Positions 1 through 9,260 of a stretch of DNA of 64,000 nucleotides are shown piece by piece. The notes beneath the pieces are model-generated. The model searched no databases, was not told the origin of the DNA, and saw only the letters and a list, made by a program, of their open reading frames with translations. This DNA is from Flavobacterium cheongpyeongense. GTDB taxonomy: Bacteria > Bacteroidota > Bacteroidia > Flavobacteriales > Flavobacteriaceae. Both the position numbers and the translations under genes were made by a program. The first letter of the stretch is position 1. The number at the start of each line of letters is the position of its first letter. The DNA lies in NCBI RefSeq assembly GCF_003202435.1, contig NZ_QJHK01000022.1:1-64000 (forward strand), written 5' to 3'.

Positions 1-3000
1 CGTCGGTTATCACATAAGGGATGCTTACCGATCCGTTATAGTTGGCTGAGGGAGTGAAACTAATCACGCCCGCTGCGGTGATGTTAACCGTTCCGTTGGT
101 CACGGCAATTACCTGAGCCGTGCCTGGGGTTAACGCTGTGCCGTTGATGCTGGTGATGCTTAATGTATCCCCATCTGTATCGGTATCTAAGCTTAACGGG
201 GTCAGGGTCACGGTGCCTTCTTCGGCTACGGTATAGTTGTCGTCAACGGCTACCGGTGCACTATTTGCAACAGTTACTGTTAAAGTAGCACTTCTTAATT
301 CATTAATACATACATTGTTAGAATGGCTGATAATTACTGTATAAACTTTGCCATTTAAACCTGTAACATTTGAAATATTTAAAGTTGCTGTATTAGTTCC
401 GCTATAAACACCTGCATTACTTAAATTAACTCCATTTTCCTGCCATTGATACAATAATCCACTTGATGCATCTGTTGCGGGCGGAATTGTATAATTAGGT
501 GTTCCCGATACAAAAGTAGTTGTATTTACAACATTTGCAACAACCGAAAAACTTGCTGAATTCCCTGCTGTTATTGTTTGATTACCAGGCGCAGTAGTTA
601 CCGTAGCGTTTGTTGCTGTTGTTACATTTGAATTAGTTCCTGAATAGGATGCTCCTGTAACTCTACCACTAGAGTCTACCTGACCAGATCCTATTACTCC
701 CCCATAAGTTCCATCACTATTTGTATCTGTAGCACTACTTCCATAAGCTTCATTCGCATCATTACAACTATCATTATCGGAATCTAAATCAATTTGATCT
801 GGCACGCCATCTTTGTCAGTATCACAAATATATTCAGATCGAAGAAATATTACTTGTTTTCTATTTACAGTTCCAATACGAGGTCCTGTAATACCAAATA
901 CAAATTGTCCAGCAGAATAATTATTAAACAATGCCTGATATGCATAAGTAAAATCAGTATCCAAAACATTTGGAGCAGGTATTACATTAGGTCTAAACGA
1001 ATTATAACCAGATGGACCTCCAGACAAAAAACCATCAGCATTCAAATTTGAACCGATTAGCAAAGCCTCAGGACTTAATGCTGTAGCATATCCTCCAATA
1101 TCACCATAATTATTACCCCCTCCATTACCATCTAAATCTGAAACAGTAATCCACAATTTATCAATTGCAGCAACTGTTCCTGTAGGATTACCAACTGTAG
1201 CTGAACCAGATTGAACAATACTTACCGAAAAAGTAACGTATGGATTTTCATTTGGCACTGCCCCTGTCAATTGTAAAGTACCTAAAGGAGTAGCTGTCGT
1301 TATATCTAATGTACCGGTTGGTACCTGTTTATTAATTACTCTTATGACAGCATCATAATTTACCCCTAAATAATTTATTGCATTCGTTTTTAGCAAATAA
1401 TCTCCTGAGTTAATACTAGCTCCCGAACCCGTACCCGACAAGAACGTTAACCCATCCATAGCAACATTTGTAGTCGAACCTGAACATTCATTAGTATCTA
1501 AAATCCCATCATTATCATCATCTAAATCAACAGAATCCGACACACCATCACTATCTTTATCCAAAGGAATCATTGTAACAATAATATTCTTAGATACCTG
1601 ACATCCATTTGTATTTGTATAAGTAACAAGTGCAGAACCTGCCGAAACTCCAGTTACTACCCCAGAGCTATTTACTGTTAAAATCGCTGTATTATTAGAA
1701 ACCCACGGATTACTGCTAGCAGCAGTTGCACTACCTGTTAACGTTATTGAGGCTCCTTGTACTACCGAACTTAAACCCGTAATTGTAGGCAAAAGATTTA
1801 CTGTTACAGTAGCTACTGATGAATTAGCAGTAGCACAAGAACCGTTTTGTAAAACAGCTCTATAATAAGTAGTCGCTGTTAAATTGGTTACTGTTAATGA
1901 GGTGGTAGTATTAGCAATAGTGATACCAGCAGTTGCAAAGTTATCTAATGATGATTCCCATCTTACTATTGAACCCGTATGTCCAGATAAACTTAAGTTG
2001 GTAGAATTAGTACCTGTACAAACAGAAGTACTTCCGCCAATTGTTCCACCGACCGTTGCTGGATCTATTGTTACAGCCACACTTCCTGTCATGGACGCGG
2101 TACATGTTGTAGAGGTATTAGTAGCAACAACCGTATAAGTTCCTGCCACTGTTTTATTTCCAAAACTAATTGCAGATCCTGTTCCCGCAACTACAGCTCC
2201 ATTATTAACTCCGCCTAATTGTAATTGATAATTTACACCTGTTTGAGAATTACTTAATCCAACTACAACTCCTGATCCTCCTGAACAATAAGAACCACCT
2301 CCTGTTACAGTATAAACTGTTGGCGATACTAGAATTGCAGCATTACTAAATGAGGCTGAAGCTGCAGATATACAGGTTCCGTTACCTGCTCTTACTGTAT
2401 AACTTGTACCTGTTACCATTCCTGTTATTGCTCCTCCTGCACCAACTATTGGTCCACTTGGAGTAAATGTATAAGCTAAAGTAGGATTATAATTGGATAC
2501 CGTAGAACTGCCAGCTGCGGAGCAAGTTGGCGCAACAGATGTAATAGTTGGAACTGATTCTACCACACCAACACATAGATTACCACTTTTTGAAGTCGGA
2601 CCACAAACAAAATTACTTTGCGTAACCAGATCCCTATAATCATAACCACTCATTCCTGCAGTTGCACCTGTAATGGTTAAAGTTCCGGTAGTAGCTCCTG
2701 AATATACACCACCGTTTGTAATATTAGTCCAGGACACTCCATTATTAGTACTTAATTGCCACTGATGTTGTGTCGTTCCTGAACCAGGAGTTGTAACAGT
2801 GGTTGTAAATGTTGTATTACCCCCAGCAGCTATAGATCTGTCTATTGGCGTCGCAGAATTTAAAACACTTGCAAAACCACCTGTATTGGTTGCGTTTGTA
2901 TAATTTCCAGTATATGAAGCTGCAACTGGACCAGTTACAAGCCCCATGCTACTAACTGTTGGAACTCCTACTCCATAAACACCTCCGTCATTGCCATCGG

Positions 3001-3943
3001 CAGTAGATAAATTATAGTATTCATTGGCATCCGAACAGCCATCATTATCTGAATCTAAATCAAATTTATTTATAATTCCATCACTATCGCTATCACACAT
3101 GCCAATCAAATTTGCATTGTCAAAATTAATAGCATTGTCCATTGATACAACATATGAATATGTCCCTGCTGGCAAGCTTACAGTACCTTCAATAAAAGTC
3201 CAACTCGTATTGTTGGTGACTGTAATATCTCCAGTAGTGGCCATTTGGGTTCCCCCGATTCCAGTACCACTCAAAATCCTTATAGATCCTACACCTGTGG
3301 CGGGAGCAGGATTACCAGTGGCAACATTTCTTGAAGAGAAAAACCCACTAAAAGTTAATACAGTTGTTCCTGCTCCTGTTAATGTAAAAGTTTGATAAAA
3401 ATCATTTGAACCATTTGCTATATCTAAGTAATGTTGCTTTGTATTAACGCCAGCTAGCGCAGGATCAGCACTACTTTGCGGGCCAAATCCATTTGGATAT
3501 ACATAGGGTCCAGGTCCATCAACCTGAACTACGTTCGACTGACTCCCGCCTCCCAGAACCCAAGGGCTTATACTTACATTTATGTTATTTCCATCAGACA
3601 ATCCGGAAACATTCTCAAAACTACCTGATAAGATTAAATTAGTACACTCATCAGTATCCAAAATCCCATCATTATCATCGTCTAAATCCTGAGAATTGAT
3701 AATACCGTCTCCATCATAATCATCTGAGGGACCTGTTTGAGCATGTACAGAAACAACAAAACATAATAATATTACTGATAATATTGTTTTTGAAATTAAA
3801 CATGCTCTTAATTTTTGTACAAAATAAGAAGGTATTAAACTGCAATTAGATAACAGTAATATTCTATTTTTGAACAAAATAAAAAACACATTAAAAGAAT
3901 TTCTCTTAAAATAATTAAGCTCTTTAAAAGTAAAGTTAGACAT
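1..3943 (-). CDS. Large secreted multi-domain adhesin, 3' end beyond window
   Basis: An open minus-strand frame runs from an ATG at 3943 to the left edge without a stop, giving at least 1314 codons. I checked the frame at the start, near 3061, near 790 and at base 4. Residues about 50-71 form a signal peptide ending SVHAQ, preceded by an unusually long basic N-terminal stretch. Calcium-binding thrombospondin type 3-like runs (DxDxDG with DLDDDNDG) occur near residues 75-100, 290, 795 and 1050. Ig/PKD-like Thr/Ser/Gly-rich modules lie between them. The last visible part, from about residue 1235 (AVDDNYTVAEEGTVTLTP), is a cadherin-like tandem-95 repeat. Such proteins are usually T9SS-exported surface adhesins of the gliding type. 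The C-terminal sorting domain is outside the window, so export by T9SS is inferred. Confidence 0.85.
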   Translation of the reverse strand, partial: MSNFTFKELNYFKRNSFNVFFILFKNRILLLSNCSLIPSYFVQKLRACLISKTILSVILLCFVVSVHAQTGPSDDYDGDGIINSQDLDDDNDGILDTDECTNLILSGSFENVSGLSDGNNINVSISPWVLGGGSQSNVVQVDGPGPYVYPNGFGPQSSADPALAGVNTKQHYLDIANGSNDFYQTFTLTGAGTTVLTFSGFFSSRNVATGNPAPATGVGSIRILSGTGIGGTQMATTGDITVTNNTSWTFIEGTVSLPAGTYSYVVSMDNAINFDNANLIGMCDSDSDGIINKFDLDSDNDGCSDANEYYNLSTADGNDGGVYGVGVPTVSSMGLVTGPVAASYTGNYTNATNTGGFASVLNSATPIDRSIAAGGNTTFTTTVTTPGSGTTQHQWQLSTNNGVSWTNITNGGVYSGATTGTLTITGATAGMSGYDYRDLVTQSNFVCGPTSKSGNLCVGVVESVPTITSVAPTCSAAGSSTVSNYNPTLAYTFTPSGPIVGAGGAITGMVTGTSYTVRAGNGTCISAASASFSNAAILVSPTVYTVTGGGSYCSGGSGVVVGLSNSQTGVNYQLQLGGVNNGAVVAGTGSAISFGNKTVAGTYTVVATNTSTTCTASMTGSVAVTIDPATVGGTIGGSTSVCTGTNSTNLSLSGHTGSIVRWESSLDNFATAGITIANTTTSLTVTNLTATTYYRAVLQNGSCATANSSVATVTVNLLPTITGLSSVVQGASITLTGSATAASSNPWVSNNTAILTVNSSGVVTGVSAGSALVTYTNTNGCQVSKNIIVTMIPLDKDSDGVSDSVDLDDDNDGILDTNECSGSTTNVAMDGLTFLSGTGSGASINSGDYLLKTNAINYLGVNYDAVIRVINKQVPTGTLDITTATPLGTLQLTGAVPNENPYVTFSVSIVQSGSATVGNPTGTVAAIDKLWITVSDLDGNGGGNNYGDIGGYATALSPEALLIGSNLNADGFLSGGPSGYNSFRPNVIPAPNVLDTDFTYAYQALFNNYSAGQFVFGITGPRIGTVNRKQVIFLRSEYICDTDKDGVPDQIDLDSDNDSCNDANEAYGSSATDTNSDGTYGGVIGSGQVDSSGRVTGASYSGTNSNVTTATNATVTTAPGNQTITAGNSASFSVVANVVNTTTFVSGTPNYTIPPATDASSGLLYQWQENGVNLSNAGVYSGTNTATLNISNVTGLNGKVYTVIISHSNNVCINELRSATLTVTVANSAPVAVDDNYTVAEEGTVTLTPLSLDTDTDGDTLSITSINGTALTPGTAQVIAVTNGTVNITAAGVISFTPSANYNGSVSIPYVITD

Positions 3944-4366
3944 AGACAACTCTGGTTTTGGTATAATAGAAACAAAAGATCCTGAAATACAAAAAGTATG
4001 TCAGAACAAATAATGGTTTAATTAAAAATTAAAATTTTGTGGTTCAGAAAAGATTTTTACGAGAATTTTATAACAGCACAGTGATATACTTTATCATAAA
4101 TTACAGATTGAACCTACAAATGTTTTTTTATTATAAAAACATAAGCAAAAGTAAATAAACCAAAAAAGAATAAATATCTTAATCGGTAATCTGCATTTAT
4201 AAACGTTGAAATAGACTTTTTTTAAAAAATAAACAGTATTAAACCTACAAATAAAAAGAGAGAATTTAGTAATTTCGAAATGTACTCAAAAAACATTTAG
4301 TACTTATAATCAGTGCTTTAACGGAATATCTTCTTTTCAAAAAAAGTGGATTACTATCCCATTAGC
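3944..4366. other. Intergenic region upstream of the adhesin
   Basis: About 420 very AT-rich bases separate queG from the adhesin start, both on the minus strand. They must hold the adhesin's promoter. I found no exact TTG/TAnnTTTG pair and no clear terminator hairpin. Confidence 0.5.
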
Positions 4367-5293
4367 TTATTTCAAAAAATTAATATTTCTTCTTAAACCA
4401 TCAAATTTGGTTCTTTTTACAGGAGAATTTTTAAAAACCATCTTAAAAGTTTCTTCTGTTATTTCAATCCAGTCTTTTTTGGAAAAAGAAAGCAGTTCCG
4501 GGTTTGGATTAAGCAATGGTTCTGAATGTGGCTTTGAGAAACGGTTCCAAGGACAAACATCCTGACACGTATCACAACCAAACATCCAATCATCGAATTT
4601 CCCTTTCATTTCGTAAGGGATATTCTCTTTGAGTTCGATTGTATAATAAGAGATGCATTTACTTCCGTCTACCACGTAAGGTGCGACTATAGCCTGCGTT
4701 GGACAGGCATCAATACAAGCTGTACATGAGCCACAGTGGTCTGTTACTGCTTGATCATATTCCAAATCTAAATCCAGAATAAGTTCTGCGATAAAATAAA
4801 AAGAGCCTACTTTTTGAGTTAATAAGTTACTGCTTTTTCCAATCCAGCCCAAACCGCTTTTGGCTGCCCATGCCTTATCCAAAACTGGTGCAGAATCTAC
4901 AAAAGCCCGACCCGAAACATCTCCTATGTTTTCCTGAATTGAATAAAGAAATTCTTTCAGTTTTTCTTTAATAACAAAATGGTAATCCTGTCCATATGCA
5001 TATTTTGAGATCTTGAAACTTTGATTGTTCTGAACTTCTGAAGGGTAATAGTTTAATAAAAGCGAAACCACACTTTTAGCACCATCAACCAATAATGTTG
5101 GATCTAAGCGTTTATCAAAATGGTTTTCCATATACTTCATTTGACCATTTTGGTTGTTTTTTAACCATTTTTCCAAACGAGGTGCCTCTTCTTCAAGGAA
5201 TCCTGCTTTAGAAATACCACAGGAAAGAAAGCCAAGTCGTTTTGCTTCAGATTTAATCAATTTCGAGTATGTCTCTTTAGCGTTAATGCTCAT
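4367..5293 (-). CDS. queG: Epoxyqueuosine reductase QueG
   Basis: 308 aa, a normal length for the family. QueG is a cytoplasmic, cobalamin-dependent iron-sulfur enzyme that reduces epoxyqueuosine to queuosine in tRNA, the last step of the modification. Two ferredoxin-like clusters are visible: CGSCTACIDACP near residues 186-197 and CDTCQDVCPWN near 240-250. Upstream is the usual DUF1730 region with RAFVDSAPVLDKAWAAKSG. Its ATG overlaps the TGA of the upstream P450 remnant (ATGA), so it was originally translationally coupled to that gene and probably depends on the ruvB promoter. Confidence 0.95.
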   Translation of the reverse strand: MSINAKETYSKLIKSEAKRLGFLSCGISKAGFLEEEAPRLEKWLKNNQNGQMKYMENHFDKRLDPTLLVDGAKSVVSLLLNYYPSEVQNNQSFKISKYAYGQDYHFVIKEKLKEFLYSIQENIGDVSGRAFVDSAPVLDKAWAAKSGLGWIGKSSNLLTQKVGSFYFIAELILDLDLEYDQAVTDHCGSCTACIDACPTQAIVAPYVVDGSKCISYYTIELKENIPYEMKGKFDDWMFGCDTCQDVCPWNRFSKPHSEPLLNPNPELLSFSKKDWIEITEETFKMVFKNSPVKRTKFDGLRRNINFLK

Positions 5294-5683
5294 CTTTTAG
5301 AAAATAAAACTTCAGCTCCAACCGGATTAAACGGTATCTTACGTTTAGCAGATTTAGTCACATATCTTTTTACAATATAAGAAAGTGTGAGGCACATTTC
5401 ATAAATAGCAAAAACGGCTCCAATACACATTCGTGATCCGGCATCAAAAGGATAGAAACATTACAAGGAATGCTTTTTTTGTTCCCCAAGGAAAGGTTCC
5501 GGAATAAATTCATCCGGATTTTTCCAATATTTTAGGATCCTCTATTTTAAGAGAAAATGAATCCCTGTATTTATCGAAATATTTTTGATGAAACGGAATA
5601 GGATTTTTACGTATGCATTCAGCATCCAAAAGAAATCTTAATATTGAAAGCCTTTTTGGATAATTATATTTATTCCTAAACAT
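5290..5683 (-). pseudogene. Cytochrome P450 remnant with large internal deletion
   Basis: Translation from ATG 5683 begins like a Bacteroidota P450 (KNPIPFHQKYFDKYRDSFSL). After about 50 codons it jumps directly to the C-terminal P450 part: WKNPDEFIPEPF in another frame, then an in-frame TAA, then the heme-thiolate motif FDAGSRMCIG (FxxGxRxCxG) and the tail ending at TGA 5290. A P450 is about 450 aa, so roughly 300 codons are missing, with a frame change at the join and a nonsense codon. It lies 10 bp after ruvB and overlaps queG by 4 bp, so the operon skeleton survives while the middle gene is dead. The reading is from manual translation. The heme motif makes the family assignment firm. Confidence 0.85.
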
Positions 5684-5693
5684 TGATAAAATA

Positions 5694-6716
5694 TTAAAAT
5701 AATCCTCCTTGAATATTGGTATTTATTTTTCCTAAATGTTTATAAGCCTTATCAGTAACTTCACGTCCTCGTGGTGTACGCATAATGAATCCTTCCTGAA
5801 TCAAAAAGGGTTCATATACCTCTTCAATGGTCTCACTACTTTCAGAAACAGCGGTGGCCAAAGTCGAAAGACCAACAGGTCCCCCTTTAAATTTGTTAAT
5901 AATAGTTAACAATATCTTGTTATCCATTTCATCAAGACCATGTGCATCAACATTCAGTGCTTTTAAGGCATAACGGGAAATTTCGAGGTCAATAGTACCA
6001 TTTCCTTTTATTTGGGCAAAATCACGTACCCTGCGCAGCAATGCATTAGCAATACGAGGTGTGCCTCGGCTACGTCCTGCTATTTCAATGGCAGCATCTA
6101 ATGAAATTGGCATTTTAAGAATAGAAGAACTCCTTTCAACAATGGTCGTTAAAAGTTCAGTTGTATAATATTGTAAACGTGATGAAATTCCAAATCGAGC
6201 TCGCATTGGAGCTGTTAATAATCCTGAACGAGTAGTAGCTCCAATTAATGTAAAAGGATTTAAATTGATTTGAACCGTTCTTGCATTTGGTCCAGACTCT
6301 ATCATAATGTCAATTTTGAAATCCTCCATAGCAGAATACAGATATTCTTCTACAATTGGGCTTAAACGATGAATTTCATCAATGAATAAAACATCTCTTT
6401 CGTCAAGATTTGTAAGTAATCCTGCTAAGTCGCCCGGTTTATCCAGAACCGGTCCGGAAGTAATTTTTATTCCAACTTCAAGTTCGTTTGCTAAAATATT
6501 CGCTAAAGTAGTTTTTCCTAATCCCGGAGGCCCATGAAAAAGAGTATGATCAAGTGCCTCACCACGCTGATTGGCTGCAGCAACAAAAATCTTTAAGTTT
6601 TCTAAAACCTGGTCTTGTCCGGCAAAATCATCAAATGATAGTGGACGCAATCTTTTTTCAAGATCTAACTCTTCTGGGTTGTATCCTTTTGCTGTAGGAT
6701 CTAGATTTTCATTCAT
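5694..6716 (-). CDS. ruvB: Holliday junction branch migration helicase RuvB
   Basis: 340 aa AAA+ ATPase that drives branch migration of Holliday junctions with RuvA. Visible are Walker A GPPGLGKTT (about residues 62-70), Walker B LFIDEIHRL (about 109), the sensor/arginine region GATTRSGLLTAPMRARFG (about 155-172) and the C-terminal winged helix ending in the typical TPRGREVT segment. Length and N-terminus match other Flavobacterium RuvB proteins. It is the first gene of a ruvB-P450-queG operon. A TATCTTTG -7 element sits only 4 bp before the ATG, so the message may have almost no leader. Confidence 0.97.
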   Translation of the reverse strand: MNENLDPTAKGYNPEELDLEKRLRPLSFDDFAGQDQVLENLKIFVAAANQRGEALDHTLFHGPPGLGKTTLANILANELEVGIKITSGPVLDKPGDLAGLLTNLDERDVLFIDEIHRLSPIVEEYLYSAMEDFKIDIMIESGPNARTVQINLNPFTLIGATTRSGLLTAPMRARFGISSRLQYYTTELLTTIVERSSSILKMPISLDAAIEIAGRSRGTPRIANALLRRVRDFAQIKGNGTIDLEISRYALKALNVDAHGLDEMDNKILLTIINKFKGGPVGLSTLATAVSESSETIEEVYEPFLIQEGFIMRTPRGREVTDKAYKHLGKINTNIQGGLF

Positions 6717-6720
6717 TCTA

Positions 6721-6728
6721 CAAAGATA
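6721..6728 (-). promoter_or_regulatory. Candidate -7 element of ruvB (TATCTTTG)
   Basis: The minus strand reads TATCTTTG, a full match to the Bacteroidota TAnnTTTG -7 consensus, ending 4 bp upstream of the ruvB ATG. No good TTG lies 17-23 bp further upstream, so only half the promoter is convincing. If used, transcription would begin at or next to the start codon. Confidence 0.45.
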
Positions 6729-7256
6729 TACAAAGTAATCAGTTTGTAAAACCGTAAAAGTAAGTGGATAAAACTTTAACTATTTACAATAATAGCCAAA
6801 GCCATTTAATTAAAGCCTTTTTATCTTTTTTGCTATCCAATATCTACTCCTGTGTAAGCTTTTTAATTAAAATGAATTATCAAACAGTCTTTGCTTTTAT
6901 CAGAACCAAATACAATAATGAAACTATCCGCAGGAGCGCCTTTGCGCTAAAATACTATCCTAAAAGTACTCTTTAAGTAACTTTATAAGTATGGCGAATC
7001 GTGCATCTTTTTATTCGTATTCTCCAATAATGACTAAAAAGGAATGGTATCCGCTAATATTCCGCCCCTCTAAGTCTGGATGAAGATGGCTACTCGCAAA
7101 CTGATTGGTTTATGTATACTCTGTGAACAGAGACTGATTCAATATAAGTTCAGGTTTAAAAACTACAAAATACCAAGAAAAGCTGCCTAATATGAGTTAA
7201 ACTTATAAAGATTAATAAATAGAATAGGCCGTTTATTTTTAGATTTTTAACATTGT
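6729..7256. other. Gene-free region between ruvB and the PUL
   Basis: About 530 bp with no ORF that resembles a protein on either strand. It contains a small perfect hairpin (AGCGC CTTT GCGCT, near 6935-6950) without a T-tract. The PUL enzyme operon ends at 7257. I see no strong terminator after it. Confidence 0.4.
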
Positions 7257-9203
7257 TTATTTCTTCAATTCTTTAAAAATTAATGCTACTCCTCCATTTG
7301 CTTTCAGATCAAAAGACAACTCTTCCCCCCCTTTTATTAATTGTTGTTTAACGGCAACTTTAGTTCTATTCTGAACCTCATCATTGTCTTGAAATGATTT
7401 CATTAAATACTTTTTTCCTTTTTCAAGAAATGTTGTTGGAACCTTGATTTTACGGGCTTGTTTATTTGTAATCGCCCCAACAAACCAGTCTGTATTATTT
7501 CTACGAGCTACAGTAATGTATTCTCCTATTTGTCCATTAAGCACTTTTGTTTCATCCCAAACTGTTTTTACTTCATCAAAAAACTCAATTTCGGGTTCGC
7601 CCTGATAATCCGAAGGTTGATCGTACCAATATAAAAACTGGACAGGGCTATAATAAACCACCGATAAAGCCAGTTGATGTGCATGGGTATTTTTTATTGC
7701 TTTGCTGTAATATGCAATAGTGTAATCGGCAGGACCGGCTAAAAAACGAGTAAATGGCAGAATGGCATTATGGTCAGCATCAGGCATTTCTTCGTTTCCA
7801 CGAATTCCTTCCTGTGTCATTAAATTAGGATAGGTACGGCTAAAACCTGTTGGGCGATATTCGTCGTGAATGTCAACCATCAAACCATATTCGGCACATT
7901 TTTTTACCGCTTCATGCATCCACGTTGTCCAACGTTGATTTCCTACTTGTACAAAACCAAATTTTATCCCTTTGATTCCCCATTTTTTATAAAGAGGTAA
8001 AATAGTGTCTAATTGCTGAATCAACGCACGTTGGTTCACATATACCCAAATCCCAATTCCTTTTGAAGCAGCATAGGCTGCCAATTCCGGTATATTGAAA
8101 TCTTTTGTTTCGGAAACTGTTGTCGCATCCGAACTCATTTTCATTTCTGGTCCATACCAGCCTGCATCCAAATGAACATATTGCAATCCTCTTTCATCTG
8201 CAAAATCGACACATTTTTTAGCATTCTCCTGGGTCATTTTTGATACACGAATTACTTTCCCGGGTTTAATCCAGGACACATCTTTCAATTGATTTTCAGG
8301 ATTTAAATTTAAAACAATGGTATTGTTTGTAATTAAATCAGTCGCTTTCTCTGCAGCCATAATCAAACGCCATGGCGTAGCATAAGCAGGAATAACATCT
8401 ACACTACCATATAGTGATGCCTGAAGCGTATTGCGCTTTTCAGTATTCAAACTAAATTTCATACGGGCATAATCGGTCATTTGAGCTTCAGCAATAGCTA
8501 CAGTTAAACCATTAGCCAATTTCATTGTCAGTGGACGCTCGCTTTGTCCCTTCCAGTCTTTTAGAGGAAGTAATGAATATGGTCCCTGGGCCCATGGTTC
8601 GTAGTACGCCAATGTTTCTTCGGGCATGGTAAACTGCGTTTGTTCGCCTACAATATGTAGAAACAAACCGTTAGTTGGTTCCGGAAAATGGTATCGAACA
8701 GCAACTCCTTCGTTATAAGCACGAACAATTACGTTCATAAAATAACTTTTATTTTTATCGTAGCCCTCGGTTGCTACTTTCTTTACAGTCTCTCCTTTTT
8801 GAAATGAGATGATCATCTCATTATAGTTGTTACGGATAGTGGAATTTTCACCGTAAACAGGCTTCCATGTTTCATCTACAGCATTGCGCTGAACTCCTGT
8901 AAAATTTAAATTCTCACCCCATACTTTACAGGTATCATTTGGTATTGCAAGTGCTGATTCGAAAGTTTGATTTTCTATCAAAACACCTAGTTCCGATTCT
9001 AATAGTACTGTTTTCTCCTTAAAGGAAATTGTATAATACATTTGTTTTTCTTTTGAATCATTCTTTTTTTGATAAAAGGTAAATTCATAAGCTCCGTTTG
9101 GAGATTTCAATTTCTGAACTGTTTCCTGTAGTATAGACTGTGCCTGAATTGTTAAAAAACAAGAGAATAACATCCCTAAAACATACATTTTATTTTTTAT
9201 CAT
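7257..9203 (-). CDS. Glycoside hydrolase family 97 (alpha-glucosidase/alpha-galactosidase type)
   Basis: 648 aa, the full GH97 length, with a signal peptide ending IQAQ, so probably periplasmic. GH97 enzymes (SusB family) remove alpha-glucosyl or alpha-galactosyl units by a calcium-assisted mechanism. Visible are the N-terminal beta-sandwich, the barrel with VHLDAGWYG and IKGIKFGFVQVG (about residue 412), HDEYRPTGFSRTYPNLMTQE (about 440-460), RGNEEMPDADHN and the C-terminal beta domain. Where retaining GH97 members carry a nucleophile aspartate on the fourth barrel strand (KxDF), this one appears to read KFGF. It therefore probably belongs to a glutamate-using inverting subgroup, which is inference. 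It is the last gene of the eight-gene enzyme operon. Confidence 0.9.
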   Translation of the reverse strand: MIKNKMYVLGMLFSCFLTIQAQSILQETVQKLKSPNGAYEFTFYQKKNDSKEKQMYYTISFKEKTVLLESELGVLIENQTFESALAIPNDTCKVWGENLNFTGVQRNAVDETWKPVYGENSTIRNNYNEMIISFQKGETVKKVATEGYDKNKSYFMNVIVRAYNEGVAVRYHFPEPTNGLFLHIVGEQTQFTMPEETLAYYEPWAQGPYSLLPLKDWKGQSERPLTMKLANGLTVAIAEAQMTDYARMKFSLNTEKRNTLQASLYGSVDVIPAYATPWRLIMAAEKATDLITNNTIVLNLNPENQLKDVSWIKPGKVIRVSKMTQENAKKCVDFADERGLQYVHLDAGWYGPEMKMSSDATTVSETKDFNIPELAAYAASKGIGIWVYVNQRALIQQLDTILPLYKKWGIKGIKFGFVQVGNQRWTTWMHEAVKKCAEYGLMVDIHDEYRPTGFSRTYPNLMTQEGIRGNEEMPDADHNAILPFTRFLAGPADYTIAYYSKAIKNTHAHQLALSVVYYSPVQFLYWYDQPSDYQGEPEIEFFDEVKTVWDETKVLNGQIGEYITVARRNNTDWFVGAITNKQARKIKVPTTFLEKGKKYLMKSFQDNDEVQNRTKVAVKQQLIKGGEELSFDLKANGGVALIFKELKK

Positions 9204-9260
9204 TTTGTATTTGAATTATTTTAGACTACCAAAAATTTTATTGTCATTTAACTTTAAAAT

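Noticed and set aside
794..3395. Plus-strand open frames (about 60-125 codons) within 794-3395
   Set aside because: They are antisense to the continuous adhesin frame and have the low-complexity text expected of the complement of Thr/Gly/Asn-rich repeats.
6764..6976. 70-codon plus-strand frame between ruvB and the PUL
   Set aside because: No recognisable domain, composition expected from AT-rich DNA, and no promoter or RBS support.
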